A stretch of 64,000 bases of DNA from Hepsetus odoe (lineage: Eukaryota > Chordata > Actinopteri > Characiformes > Hepsetidae), in assembly GCA_017165825.1 (NCBI GenBank), contig CM029387.1, forward strand, positions 18,613,061 to 18,677,060, read 5' to 3'. The translations under genes and the position numbers were made by a program. Below the pieces are notes generated by a model. That model made no database searches. It saw only the letters and a list, made by a program, of their open reading frames with translations, and was not told where the DNA came from. Shown here piece by piece: positions 1-10,859 of this stretch (the first letter of the stretch is position 1; each line of letters starts with the position of its first letter).

Positions 1-3
1 CAG

Positions 4-212
4 TTTGTAGAGGACTATGAGCCCACTAAAGCTGACAGCTACAGAAAAAAAGTTGTTTTGGATGGAGAGGAGGTCCAGATTGATATACTGGACACAGCTG
101 GCCAGGAAGACTATGCTGCCATTCGGGACAACTACTTCCGCAGTGGAGAAGGATTTCTTTGCGTGTTCTCCATCACAGAATCAGAGTCTTTTGCTGCAAC
201 AGCTGACTTCAG
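4..212 (+). CDS. rala: rala coding exon with switch I and switch II
   Basis: The exon begins after the acceptor CAG at 1-3 with Phe-Val-Glu-Asp-Tyr and ends in AG|GTTAAA at 212/213, in phase 2. It encodes the effector loop and the DTAGQE box. One residue differs from human RalA in the segment TESESFAA, where human has TEMESFAA. The start at 4 rests on the acceptor and on the human protein boundary after Asp-Glu. Confidence 0.95.
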
Positions 213-2886
213 GTTAAAAAAAAAAATCTGATAATCCTTTCAAAGATAACTAGCCCATCATAGAGTTATACAGTTATTTCAGGAACAACAGATTTGAGAA
301 CATATTTAGAAACGCACTATAGCAGATCATTTGCTCCACACTGATACTTCAAGGTATTGAAAGGGCGAGTATCACTGTATTCATGTAGGACAAGAGAAGG
401 CCAGTCCTCAATGACTAGTAAGGGACCTTTTTTATTTATTTATTTTTATTAAATCTGGTTCAGTGAAGTGCATACCCGAGTCAATAGATCTGCAGCAACA
501 TGATGCAGGTGTATTTGAAGATGGAACAGAACAAATATGTAGACTTTCTGGTGGCTTATGAGAACTGGATTGTAAAGTGCTGCTACAAGGTGATCTTTGT
601 TTTTCAGAGAGCAGATTCTAAGGGTGAAGGAGGATGAGAATGTTCCCTTCCTGTTGGTTGGAAATAAGTCTGATCTGGAAGATCGGCGACAGGTTGGAGT
701 GGAAGAGGCCAAGGCCCGAGCCAGTCAGTGGGAAGTCAGCTACGTGGAGACTTCTGCCAAAACACGTGCCAATGTGGACAAGGTACATAACAGATTGACT
801 ACCTGCATCACCCTACATCCTCACTGGGAAACAGTTAGATATGTACACCTACCTTATAGCTACACTTTTTATGAGCTTCCCTTTCCTAATAAAATCTATA
901 AGCAAAATTTTCAGACCCTTTCAATTTTTACATTTTCTTATGGTTCAGATTATTCTAAGATGTATTCAGATCCACAATGACAAAGCAAAAACAAGTTTTT
1001 GGAATGTATTGCAAAAACTGCGATAGCTCATTCTATAAGCATGCATGGTAATTAATGAAAGCACCTTTGACTACAGGGGCCACTTCAGGTATTCTTGGGA
1101 ATGATTATAGAAGCTTGGCACACCTTTCTTTTGGAAGCTTCTTCCGTTTTTTCAGGCAGAATCATTCAAGCTATGTCAGGATGATTAAAAATCAGTGTTC
1201 AATGTCTTTCCAGAGATGCTCTATTCAGTTTAGGTCTGGCATTTTACTCAGGACTGCTCAATATTTTCCTTTATCCTGGACTCCCAGTCCTAGTTCCAGA
1301 AAAACATCACCATGTTTGGTTTTAGGGATGACATTAACGAAGCGATGTTCAGTGCCTGGATTACTCGACACTTGCCAACATGAATCTCATTAGACCTGAG
1401 CAGATTGCTTCTCATGGTCTAAGAGTTTTTGGCCAACTGAGCCTGTGTAGGCCCTTTATTATTGGGCAGCGGTGGCCTAGTGGTTAGGGCGTCAGCAACA
1501 TGATCGGAGGATCGGGGGTTCGAACCCCTTCCCAATAGGTTGCCCTGAGGTACCCTTGAGCAAGGTGCCGTCCCCATCACTGCTCCCCGGGCGCTTTCAA
1601 TAGCAGCCCACTGCTGCACATGTGTGTATGGGTGAAATGCAGAGAGCGAATTTCCCATTCGTGGGATTATAAATAAAGGATTATTATTATTATTATTATT
1701 ATTATCCCTTATGCCACTGTACCATAAAGGCTGGACTGGTGGAGGACTATACTAAAGTAAGGTTCTCATCTCAAAAAAAGGAGCTCTGTCTTGTCCTTAG
1801 TGACCATTGGCTTCTTTGTTACCTCCATCCCAAATAATAATTCTAGTAGTAAGGCTATTTTTCCTGTTCTCTTCAGTCTGAGAATGATTGTGGTTACTGT
1901 GCTCTCAGGCGTCTTCAGTGGTACAGAATCTTTCCCCCGATCTGTGTCTCAACACCAGCCTGACCCACAGATCAGCAGATGAATCTCTCAACCTCATGGC
2001 TATGTTTATACTCTGAAATATACCATGTTTGACATATTACATAGATGTGTGCCTGTGAATTCAGTTAAGCAGAAGACTCCTGTTAAGTTGTAGAAGCACC
2101 CCCAAGCCTAGTGATAGAAGTAAGATGCAACAGAGCTTAAATGCAGTCATCATAACAAATAGCGTCACTTGAAAAGGAGATATTTAGTCTATATTTAGTT
2201 CATATTTATTTCTAATGAATTAACATTCCATATAGTGGTTTCTTTGTTTTTGTGGAATATCAGTAGATCAATGAGGGCATCAATGATGAAACATTAAAAA
2301 TGTGGGAAACTTGAAAGGGTCTTAAAAAAAAAAAAGTGGATGCATTGTAGTTGCTTTTACTAGTTTACCCTAAATAGTAAATATGTAGGTTATCTTGTAC
2401 TCTGCATCATTTATTATGTGACTTTCACCTATGTTTGTTTTCACCAATGTTTAGGCCTCTTACTGCCAGGTATTATTTTGGAAGTGGATTATTCCAAACA
2501 GGAAGGATGTTAGTGTCATATTTGTATGAGAGCTTTTGCTAGAGTTTTTAAATACCTCACTCTCACTGCTTTGCCAGTAATAGTAATGGGAGAGAAGGTA
2601 ATGAAAAAAGACAGACTACATTTATTTAATTGTTAAAACTGATCCAGCGAACAATGAGCCTAAGGTTGATGTATATTGTTTGTTAGTGGTACAACTACAG
2701 GGATTTATCTGCTTTCTTTTTGATGTTTGAGATTCATCAGAAAAATAAATTCTGTAATCCTTTCAGGTGTTTTTCGACCTTATGCGGCAAATCAGAGCTA
2801 GGAAAATGGAAGACGGCAAAGAGAAGAATGGGAAAAAGAGAAAAAGTTTAGCTAAAAGGATTAGAGAGAGATGCTGCATTTTATAA
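4..2886 (+). CDS. rala: RalA small GTPase, last three coding exons (5' part outside window)
   Basis: Spliced coding region join(4-212, 608-782, 2767-2886). It gives 167 residues that align with human RalA from Phe39 to the C-terminus, so the full fish protein would be about 205 residues against 206 in human. Visible landmarks are the effector region YEPTKADSY, the G3 box DTAGQE, the G4 box NKSD, the G5 box SAK, and a basic tail ending RERCCIL with a geranylgeranylation CAAX box. The tail KRKSLAKR with its serine, equivalent to the Aurora-A site of RalA, separates it from RalB. Ral proteins are membrane-anchored GTPases that act through the exocyst and RalBP1 in exocytosis and signalling (family knowledge). 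Exon phases are consistent: the codon AG/A spans the first junction and the second junction is phase 0. The P-loop exon lies upstream of the window. Nothing suggests a pseudogene. Confidence 0.97.
608..782 (+). CDS. rala: rala coding exon with the NKSD and SAK boxes
   Basis: A pyrimidine-rich tract ending TTTTCAG precedes the exon, and the donor is AAG|GTACAT. The 175 bases complete an Arg codon and encode 58 residues holding the nucleotide-binding NKSD and SAK motifs. The stretch QVGVEEAKARASQWEV differs from human RalA at several surface positions, as expected between fish and mammals. Confidence 0.96.
1055..2165 (-). mobile_element. Tc1/mariner transposon relic in the rala intron, split by a SINE
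   Basis: Read on the minus strand, the segment resembles a very common fish Tc1/mariner consensus known to me. Recognisable words include those around CTTTCCAGAGATGCT (1207-1221), the CCCGATCTGTGTCTC region (1937-1951) and the GTGTGCCTGTGAATTC region near 2046-2061. No long transposase reading frame survives. The SINE at 1464-1705 splits the relic, so the SINE arrived later. Family assignment rests on remembered consensus words, not on a search. Confidence 0.6.
1464..1705 (+). mobile_element. tRNA-headed SINE (family A) with an ATT-repeat 3' tail
   Basis: The copy starts GGGCAGCGGTGGCCTAGTGG, which contains an A-box-like TGGCCTAGTGG. A B-box-like GGTTCGAACCCC follows, which together form an internal pol III promoter. 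The body runs through TTGCCCTGAGGTACCCTTGA and CTGCTGCACATGTGTGTATG. It ends with CATTCGTGGGATTATAAATA and (ATT)n. This 3' end differs from the other family copies, which end CACAATGACAAGAATAGTCA followed by CTTTCAC. Confidence 0.85.
2767..2886 (+). CDS. rala: rala terminal coding exon (basic tail and CAAX box)
   Basis: The acceptor TTTCAG at 2761-2766 is followed by GTG TTT TTC (Val-Phe-Phe). The exon encodes 39 residues ending CCIL and a TAA stop at 2884-2886. It has one lysine fewer than human RalA in the basic run, which accounts for 205 versus 206 residues. Confidence 0.97.
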   Translation: MFFDLMRQIRARKMEDGKEKNGKKRKSLAKRIRERCCIL

Positions 2887-4690
2887 TGACTGTCTGTAAA
2901 TGCTGAAGCCAACTCCTGATTCTTCTCCTCTCTTTTAGTTTCTTTCCTCAAGGCTACTGAACTTGTAATCAAACTAATTCATTTTACCCATTTTTGCAAG
3001 GTAGTAAGGGACATCAAATAATGTTTGTTCAACAAACGTCAAGTACGTGTGCATACAGACAGGTAGCCACAACTTGGGCAGTTTCAAACAAGGATGCTGC
3101 TGAAGAGTAAGATTGAATGACTCAACTATAGAACTGCTACTAAGCCATTTCATTTCCACATTTCAGTGTTCTGTGCATAGATGTCCAATGTGGCACTGGA
3201 GTATGATTGTAGTTTCTGTTTTTCAAGATGACAGAGGGCCTTATTCTCCCATGACAAATCTCTAGCATGGGTCTAAAGACCACACAGCATTTCTGGCTAA
3301 ATGGTAACCGCAGTGGAAGGAAAAGATGGTCAAGAAAATCTAGTTGTTCTGCTAAAATACCCCCTCCTCTCAACTTGAGTTATTTCTTCCTCTACAGACT
3401 CCTTGCTGTTAAAGCTCTTATGTTTAGTATGTCTACATACCAAAGACTAATGCATTTCTACAAACAAATACATTTCAGACAATGTCTTGCCTTGGGCATC
3501 AGAATGGCCAGTAACAGCACTGCACATTTTGGCTGCTGGGGAAATTAGTGCCTTCATTTTGACACCCTAATATTCTGTTTTTTTACTTTAGAGGTGCCTA
3601 CGAGTGGTCACAGAATTCCAGAGTCCAGCATCCTCAAAATGTATCAGCACTGAAGACACTTTGCTGCTTTAAAAAAAAAAAAAAAAGTCTCAGGTTGAAG
3701 ACTTTTTATAAATACTCTGCATTAGACTACTACAAAAATAACAACTTGGATGTCACATTTCTTGAACTTCATCACAAGCTGATTGTTCAGGTTTAAGTAA
3801 AGGCTCAGGTGCATGTGTGTGATTTTCCATGCTTTAGCCACATTAAACCCTTAAGAACTAATCACACTCAGGCAGGCAGTGAGTCAGGATATGCACTTTC
3901 ATGGGAGAATAAGACCCTCATTGGAAGGAGGTGGATCTCAACACTACCATTTCAAGTATAAGACATTAATTTACTGATGTGTATACATGCTGTGCTTTTG
4001 TAAGACTTTTTACTCAAAGGCTACAAAGCCTCAGCTTTCAATCAATCCTGACTAATGCCTTAAGATCAAATGGCAGTGATCTAAAAAAAAAAAAAAAAAC
4101 TGAAATTCCCAGGCTCAGTGTGAGAAATGGTACTTTTGTCTGGAGTATGAAAACCATTTTGTTATTCAACAAGCAGTCAGCCCAAAGCAAAGTCTTTCTA
4201 AAAATTAAAGCTCTGCTTTACTGCCTAAATTACATTCTGTAAGTGTGTAAACACCCAGAGTTATTGATTATTCATTTATGTTACCATTAAGTTCTGGGAA
4301 TTCTTGTTCAAGCCACTTTTGGTTTGAAATTAAAAATAAGGCATCAAGAAAAGTAGTGCAATCTTTATTAAAATCAGGATATAACCAGGCCCAACAGTGA
4401 GTGCAACTGTTGACACTGTGCCTGAACTAAGACTTAATCCTACCCCAACACTCTGGTGTTATATGACTGAATTTAGCTCATCAGTTTTAATGTATTTGTT
4501 GTCTAGTCCATTTCACTGGCCTCATTTCATTATTAATGACATTGCATTTCATTTGGCCTATGAGCTGCTGTTTTGATAATTGTCAGTGTATATAGAAGTA
4601 AACCCTAGAGGGCTATAAAGCAAAATTACAGTTCTAGGATTTTTTTTAATTTATTTTTTTTTTTTATAACTGAAGCGGAAATTCCATCTT
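2887..4690 (+). other. presumed rala 3' UTR and flank
   Basis: AT-rich unique sequence directly after the rala stop, with several poly-A runs (3671-3686, 4084-4099) and ATTAAA-type words. No repeat or coding exon is recognised. The 3' UTR end cannot be fixed; canonical AATAAA words lie much further on (for example 6153-6158 and 6621-6626). Confidence 0.4.
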
Positions 4691-4696
4691 TGATAA

Positions 4697-5394
4697 ACTG
4701 ACCAGCCATAACATAAAAACAGCCTGCCTAATATTGCACAAGGGTCCTACTAGCTGCTAAAGCAGCTCTGATCCATCAAGGAATGGATTCCAGAAGTCCT
4801 TTGAAGTGCTGAGGTATCCTGCATCAACACATTAGCAGCAGATCCTGCAAGTCCTTCAGGTGACCAGAAAATCACCTACATGGATTTGAGAAATTGGAGA
4901 CCATTCAACACCAAAATGTCCCACAAACGATTCTTTTTCATTTTTTAACCTGGCAAGCCACATTATCCTGCTGAAAGGATTAGGAATTGCTGTTGCCATG
5001 AAAGGAGTGGTCTGTAACGATGTTGAAATAGGTGGAACGTGTCAAAGTAACATCCACTTGATTCCCAAGACTCCAAGGTTTCCCAGCAGAACTTCCTACA
5101 GTGTCTTCTGTGGAATTAGACCTACAGCTATTCTTTGTCCCCATGTGAGGCTTGGCTGCCCATGAACCTGTTGCTGGTTCAGAGTTTCCTTCCTTGGACC
5201 ACTTTTGGAGGTACTAACTGCTGCTTGCCATAAAAAAACAAGATCCTGAAGAACCTGAACAGTTGGACTCATGTTCTCCGTTTCCAACACAGGAACTGAT
5301 TGCGCTGCCTAAATATCGCATCCCTTGAAACATGCTGCTGTGATGTTCATCACTTTAATAATCACTGCTTTTAATGTTGTGGCTGATCAGTATA
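4697..5394 (-). mobile_element. Tc1/mariner deletion derivative with recognisable terminal inverted repeats
   Basis: The left end ACTGACCAGCCATAACA (about 4698-4714) mirrors the right end TGTTGTGGCTGATCAGT (about 5375-5391). On the minus strand, 5096-5290 contains a damaged helix-turn-helix part of a Tc1-like transposase with words such as STSKSGPRKE, corresponding to the family's YQKWSKEG region. The central catalytic part is missing, so the element is about 0.7 kb instead of the usual 1.2-1.6 kb and is non-autonomous. Confidence 0.7.
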
Positions 5395-7030
5395 CTCCAC
5401 CCCAAAATGTCCAAAGGACGTTGAATTTTGAGGTTAAAATTTTTATGCATTGTATAAAAATAAGGAGGGCATAAAAAAAAAAAAAACTAGATTAGGGTTT
5501 GTAAAATGTACAAATGAAACAGGAAATGGAAGTTCTTACATACAATAGTCTTGTATTTTTCAATTTAAGGGGCTGTTTCACTTTGTAGGGCAGCTATTAG
5601 CTAAAACTTTGTAAAATGATTTCCACTTTCTGTGCAGGTTTTGAAGTAATGTTTGTACTGAAGCCTTCTGTACACTTCTAAAGCTACTGCATCTCTCCTG
5701 ATTTAACGTTGCATCTTTTTGTTTCCCCTTTTAACAAAACACTTTACCAATAACGTTAGCTTTGCCCGTAATGATGAGCAAATGATCCTTAATGGCCAAG
5801 CCGCATTATGGAAACAATTTATGCTTTTTGATCTTCACTAAATTTAATCCTTTAAGAAACCTGTTAGCATCTGTATTTAAAATATTCCTTTGCTCACTGG
5901 AGGAGGGACTGGTTATCAGATAATATTGCAATCACAGTGCTGTGGGGTAATGATGCTGAAAGGGAGCTCAGCTGATGCCTTTTGGCACTTTTTAAATGTT
6001 CTGTTAAAGCATACATCTAATGAAGCCAAAAACAAACGAATGCAAAAGTTTTTCAGTAGACTGTTGTGCTGATAAACTTACCTGTCATTTTAAGATGTGC
6101 GTTTGTGTGTTTATTTGCCATCAAATGCTCACTATTAAGATGGATGTTAAATAATAAAAAGGAATTTATACTACAAGTTTCAGCAAATTTCAAGAAACAG
6201 TCAGTTTTTTTTTGACATTACATTTAAACAGGTAAAATATCAAGGATCAAACTTTAGAACATATCAAAATATACAACTAAAACAGTACAATTTAATGTGA
6301 AATGTCATTTGCTGACACTCTGTTTGGTGGGATATGTAACATCAATTTACTAAGTGTTGCCTATAAAGAAAGCCTACGAAATGAGAACAGCGTATTTTCC
6401 CTTCTAACGGTGGTATCATTTAGACTGAGGTACTTAAGCATTTAGAAAATCCTGAGTATGTAAAGAAAAAAATCATTTGACAACCTTGGATGTTTCATTG
6501 AAACAAAATTTGAAACTCAACTGAAGCTCACAAGGGGCTTTTGTTGGCCACATGTGTAAAGTTCAACATCAGTCCACTTTTTCCCCCAAGAAAAGAAAAC
6601 GATAAAACGATACCACCCAAAATAAAATTGGAAAAAACTCAGTATGTACAAAAACTGGAAGTGAATGCTGGTACCAGGTTGGAAGTGTTCGTTCCGAGGT
6701 AGACGACTGTCCAGACCTCATTTTTACCCACAAAATTGTATGCACCCTTCTGTCCAAAGAACAGAAAAGCGGGGTCCAACTAAAGTTTGCCTACTGGCGA
6801 AGATGTCTTAATCCCACAGTCGAAATTAAAAGCATAACTGAATATCTTGCAGCGTACAGACTGCTGTAGAAAATTTAAAAAACTTTGCAAGAATTATTGC
6901 TCCATTTGTCACTGAACCAACAGCTCGCTTGACCCAAAACAAGTGCAGGTCTAGTCCTGCTAAATAAAAACCAGTTGGGAGGAAAGTGGCACATGACTGC
7001 CCTGGTTGCCAAGTCTAGTTTAAAACAGTT
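5395..7030. other. convergent 3' flanks of rala and mplkip
   Basis: Unique AT-rich sequence between the transposon relic and the mplkip stop codon. AATAAA at 6153-6158 (+) and TTTATT at 6110-6115 (AATAAA on the - strand) are candidate poly(A) signals for the two converging genes. Other AATAAA words exist on the + strand at 6621-6626 and near 6963, so the choice is open. No coding exon or repeat is recognised. Confidence 0.35.
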
Positions 7031-7225
7031 TCAGCAGAAGTTGTAGTACCTCCCTTTCCTGCCTGTGTTTGTGGCTTGCTCGGTGCTGCATTTGGACTGG
7101 GTGTCTGTGACTGACTTAGGCTGGAGATTAGCCCACGGATCCTGAAGCATAGACGGTTTGTAAAACTTGTCCATATCATTTCCCCCTCTCTCCCTGCCAA
7201 ATGGTGTGGATGTCCGTGGCGAAGC
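7031..7225 (-). CDS. mplkip: mplkip exon 2, conserved C-terminal box
   Basis: Sixty-four codons plus a TGA stop (7031-7033). The exon opens Ala-Ser-Pro-Arg-Thr-Ser-Thr-Pro-Phe right after the acceptor AG at 7227-7226. It holds the part of the protein shared with human MPLKIP, including KPSML.DPWA and the aromatic C-terminus. Confidence 0.94.
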   Translation of the reverse strand, partial: ASPRTSTPFGRERGGNDMDKFYKPSMLQDPWANLQPKSVTDTQSKCSTEQATNTGRKGRYYNFC

Positions 7226-7727
7226 CTTTAGGAGACAATTGGTGTGTGAAAAAAAAAATGATAAAAACATAAATCACAAAGTGAAGCTGCTATTGTATAT
7301 GACACTGCTCAGGCCAAAACATGACAAAAACAGTCAGCCCATGTTTTACAGAACAGGCTGCCCTGCATGTGGAGGGATCTACCTGAGAAGCCCCGCCTTG
7401 CTGCCCCGGGCTGCGGTAATACGGCGGGGGCCGGTGCGGTGTGCCGCCGCCCCCGCGGGGGGCGCTGCAGGGTCTGCGCGGCGTGTGGCCCGGAGACCTG
7501 CCGCTGTATTTGCCGCTACCGCCGCCTCTGAAGTCCCTGGGCGGCGTGTTCGGGGACCCGCCGTAGCGTCCGAATCTGGGCCCGAACTGAGGCGAGCGGT
7601 TCTGGAAAGCCCACGGTGGTGAGGGGAGCATACCGGCCCCCCTCTCCATGGCCGGCGGAGGGCTGCGGAACCCGCCCGCCCGTGGGCTCGGTCCGGGGTA
7701 CGGAGGTCGGAAATGGGGCCTCTGCAT
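7031..7727 (-). CDS. mplkip: M-phase-specific PLK1-interacting protein (TTDN1), complete two-exon gene
   Basis: Minus-strand coding region join(7727-7383, 7225-7031), 179 residues, the same length as human MPLKIP. Exon 1 starts MQRPHFRPPYPGPSPRAGG and encodes a low-complexity Gly/Pro/Arg/Ser region. Exon 2 carries the conserved C-terminal box: SPRTSTPFG, then FYKPSMLQDPWANLQP, then GRKGRYYNFC and stop; the human protein has the equivalents SPRTSTPFG, YFKPSMLEDPWAGLEP and GKKGRYFC. The intron is 157 bases with the donor CAG|GTAGAT and an acceptor after TCCTAAAG, phase 0. Human MPLKIP binds PLK1 after Cdk1 phosphorylation, is mutated in non-photosensitive trichothiodystrophy, and has been linked to lariat/splicing factors (family knowledge). 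The gene is tail-to-tail with rala. Confidence 0.95.
7383..7727 (-). CDS. mplkip: mplkip exon 1, Gly/Pro/Arg-rich N-terminal region
   Basis: One hundred and fifteen codons from ATG at 7727-7725 to the donor at 7382-7381. Start choice: MQRP matches the human start MQRQ, and the remainder follows a similar Pro/Gly/Arg composition. The exon is strongly GC- and CpG-rich against an AT-rich surround. The encoded region is probably disordered and is much less conserved than exon 2. Confidence 0.92.
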
Positions 7728-7740
7728 CGGGACTGCCGCG

Positions 7741-7975
7741 TTAAAAAATACTTACAAAAATACCCAGATATCGGGTAAATAAAATACTCAGATAACGTCA
7801 CCTAAGTACAAGAGTAATCGAAACTTTAGCGAAGTACAAAAAAATACCGCTGAGGTACTTCAGTACAAAAATACAATAACGTTACTCAAACGTAACTATA
7901 CAGAAATAATGTTACTGCGGTATAAAAAAAAGGTACTCGAATAAATGTACTTAGCTACAATAAAAACTCAAACAG
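7741..7975 (-). repeat. GTACTT/AATAC-rich repeat over the mplkip 5' UTR and proximal promoter
   Basis: On the minus strand the segment is a chain of TTTTTGTACTT, GAGTAC, GAAGTACCTCAG and TTTGAGTAACGTTATT words. This word set resembles a dispersed fish repeat in which ACTTGAGTAAAAGTACTTT-like words recur. It begins about 14 bases upstream of the mplkip ATG. A second, shorter block of similar words lies at about 39550-39670. The class of the element is unknown to me. Confidence 0.45.
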
Positions 7976-8330
7976 CGCTGCTTTAGTCAAAAAAGAAAAA
8001 AAAAACCTCAGATAACGAGGCTAAAACGCCGAAACCTGATAAACATTTAACCGCGCGCACCTTTTAAACAAACAGCTCCGCCCCCGGAACATGAAACAGG
8101 GTCAGTCCGAGGCGATCATTCTCAACATTACTGAAAAATAAATGCTAAAGCTGTTCAACCAGTTTAATTTTTTTATATATATAACTGCTATTTTCTACGA
8201 CAATATTAACGGCTACGCCACTCCAGCAAGGCGTACGACGGCAAATCTTGTCCGACGGAAACACACACCCGGTGTTCGGTTCCGAGGATCAGTTCCGCTG
8301 CTGAAAGAAACCATTTAAAAAGAAATACAT
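7976..8330 (-). promoter_or_regulatory. probable mplkip promoter region
   Basis: This is the region upstream of the divergently reading mplkip start. It has scattered CpGs, CCGCGCGCACC at about 8051, a GC-box-like CTCCGCCCCC at 8076-8085, and a CpG-containing stretch at 8215-8300. In human the SUGCT gene starts on the other side of this promoter; I could not recognise a sugct first exon here. No TATA box placement is convincing. Confidence 0.4.
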
Positions 8331-9600
8331 TTCTCAAAACATCTGCTACACCAGGCTAAATCCAATGAATTATTAACATTTCGCTGTTTATTCTTTTACA
8401 TGTATTTTTAAAATAATATATTGTGTGTAACTTGGAGGAATAAGTTAATGGAATAGAACTGTCATCTTGGATGTTATAAATAGAAATCAGTAAAATGACT
8501 ACCCTTCACTACATCTTTGAATGCACAGTAAACAGAAGAGATCACTGCACTGTGGGTACTGGAGGCAATGCTTCTCGAAATAGTTTTATTCTACTAAATG
8601 ACCAGAAAGCCCATTCTCTAATGAAAGCCAGATATTACCCTCAGTGTCTCGGCCATCATTTCTCTAAGAATCAGAAAACTTGATCATCTTCATAAACCTG
8701 GATATTGAAGTGAGACTGATGGAGTTAAAAACAAATCTGGAAAAAAGGTATAGCAATCGGGGTTTATTCCAGCATGGGGGCTTTTATTATATCACAAACA
8801 GCATATTTATTCGTTTTAGACTGAAATGCCACTTTAATTTGATCATATCTGAAACAGAACCATCCAGAAGGGCTTTGAATATAGCTTTAAAAAAACTTTT
8901 AAGCAGATTTTGCCTCTGCATTAAATTGCTTAAACTAAAAACACATTTTAAAAAGTTTGTATAGTTGGAAAAAACTCTTAAAGCTTATATACATATATGG
9001 TTACCGGTCTCAATAGCATCCCCCAAGGGTTCTGTAGACAGAAAGCCATCACTCAGTGATTAAGGGCTCGTTATCACCCCATTGCCCAAGTGCCCCACCT
9101 GTACTGCCCTGCACTCATTCACATCTCCGAGTTTCTCATTTCCTTCATGCTCAGCACTCTTAACTAACTCACTTTGGGCAATGAATCCTCTACACTGCTT
9201 ATGCAAAGAGACTTAAAGGATCATGGCTGCCCTCCACAGACACTCAGTTTCCACCAATGCAGGAACAGTCTTTGACTCAAAAAGCCTGGACCATGGAACC
9301 TCTGTGTTAGGTGAGGAAGCTCCAGAAACCAGTTTAGACACCACAAGCCAATGAGAAAAAAGATGGCACTTCAACTGTTTTATTCTAGCAACTACTGAAC
9401 TTGCAGGACATTCATACCTACATACATACACACTTATATATATATATATATATAATAGCAAACACAATACATCATAGCAATCAAACCACAGTAATGGCAA
9501 TGAAGAAGTAGTGGTTGTACACGTCTATCAGCCTCTGATTTAACTCAGCGACACATTGGTAAACTGAATATACAACGTTAATGCACAAAGAAAGATCTTT
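8331..9600. other. intergenic, nothing recognised apart from a short TA run
   Basis: AT-rich unique sequence with a short (TA)n tract at 9435-9453. Open frames here are short and lack family resemblance. Confidence 0.4.
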
Positions 9601-10080
9601 GCTGATTTCCAGTAACCTTCCATCCGAAAGGGCCAAGTGTTCCCTCAAATCATTAATGGAGCCCCAAATCCATTACTGCAGGGTCAAGCCTTTGGGCATG
9701 AATCAACTTGTGGACATGACTCACTTGGGCTCATCAGCCTTTTTCCAAATCTACAGCTGACCTCTTGTGTGGTTATGCATGTGGAATGTATTGACTCCCT
9801 CTGTGTCATGTGGACTGGGTTACTGTGACATGGTCTCTTCTCAGTGACCCAAGGAACCATTACTAATACATAACACACTATGCATGAGCTTATGTTCCAG
9901 ACTTGACGTCTTTCCAACAGTTGGAAATCTAGAGGTCACTTTAGTCACTGTTCCTATTAAAACATTGGCCAGTTGAGTCTTTGTGCCTGAAGCTTCATGT
10001 CCAAATAATGAACCCTCGTTCAAAGTCACTTAGATCTTTTCCACTTGCCATCTTGATCCAAAGCTGAGGTCAGCTGGGTC
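9600..10080 (-). mobile_element. Tc1/mariner transposase relic
   Basis: On the minus strand the segment from about 10060 downward begins with an N-terminus like MASGKDLSDFERGFI, close to the usual Tc1-type transposase start (KDLSEFDRG.I). In-frame stops and shifts follow. No terminal repeats were identified. It is a dead N-terminal fragment. Confidence 0.55.
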
Positions 10081-10350
10081 TACTTTGTGTTTTAATACAT
10101 CCCACGGACCATGACAGGATGTTAATTAGTGAATTGTATGATGGAGTACAACTTTCTGGAATCTGCACTCATTATCTCTATTTATTTAGCTTTTTGCTTT
10201 TAATTTGTCTTAAAGGCCAAACTAACCAAAACAGCCTGTTTAATAATAAAGGACAGAAAAGCAGTCATATAAAAATTGTTATTGGTTCATGGACATGGAC
10301 AAAAAAAATCAAATGAACATTAACAAAACAAAATCATTGTTTTGATTTCT

Positions 10351-10353
<3 letters not shown>

Positions 10354-10405
<52 letters not shown>
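10354..10405. repeat. (CT)n microsatellite
   Basis: An uninterrupted CT run of about 52 bases. The flank at about 10500-10535 ends in GACTTTTTCACAGTACTGTA, which resembles the outer end of Tc1/mariner repeats. Confidence 0.9.
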
Positions 10406-10409
<4 letters not shown>

Positions 10410-10859
10410 TGGTGCAGCAAAACATTTACTCCCAATTTTTTAATTAATCTACTCAAGATGCCCAAGACAGTTGGGCAGGCATAAAATATATTGAAATATG
10501 GGGTGGCTCAAGACTTTTTCACAGTACTGTATATTTTCAATGGACATCAGGGGACAATAAAGTATTACAACAAAAATGTAGAATATTGACCCTTTACATC
10601 TCCATCCAAGAGCTGATGTAAGGGTGGGCTGCTTCAGTTATTATAGTAATAGACACTTCCATCATCTTAGTAGGCCTCCATTCAGTAAACGTGAGATTCT
10701 GCATCGCTCTTTGTTTATCAGAGATTGTATAAGAATGTTTAAGAAATGTTTAAGAAATATTTCAGAAATGTTTGAATCATTTCTAAAAATTATGTTTTTT
10801 TCGGTAGCTTTTCAATTCAACACTCAAATAGCCGACTGTCTCCAAGTGACCCAATTGTA

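Larger units (their letters stand above)
783..2766 (+). other. rala: rala last intron
   Basis: This 1984-base GT...AG intron is occupied mainly by a decayed Tc1/mariner element (about 1055-2165) interrupted by a tRNA-headed SINE (1464-1705). The remaining 2166-2766 is AT-rich unique sequence in which nothing else is recognised. Confidence 0.9.

Noticed and set aside
1419..1658. tRNA gene candidates at the A/B-box matches in SINE heads
   Set aside because: The heads cannot form a proper cloverleaf with acceptor ends and sit in full SINE bodies, so they are pol III-type SINE heads and not tRNA genes.
7379..7801. Second GC-rich minus-strand frame (140 codons) and + strand frame 7167-7622
   Set aside because: Both are alternative-frame readings of mplkip exon 1; only the MQRP frame joins to the conserved C-terminal exon.
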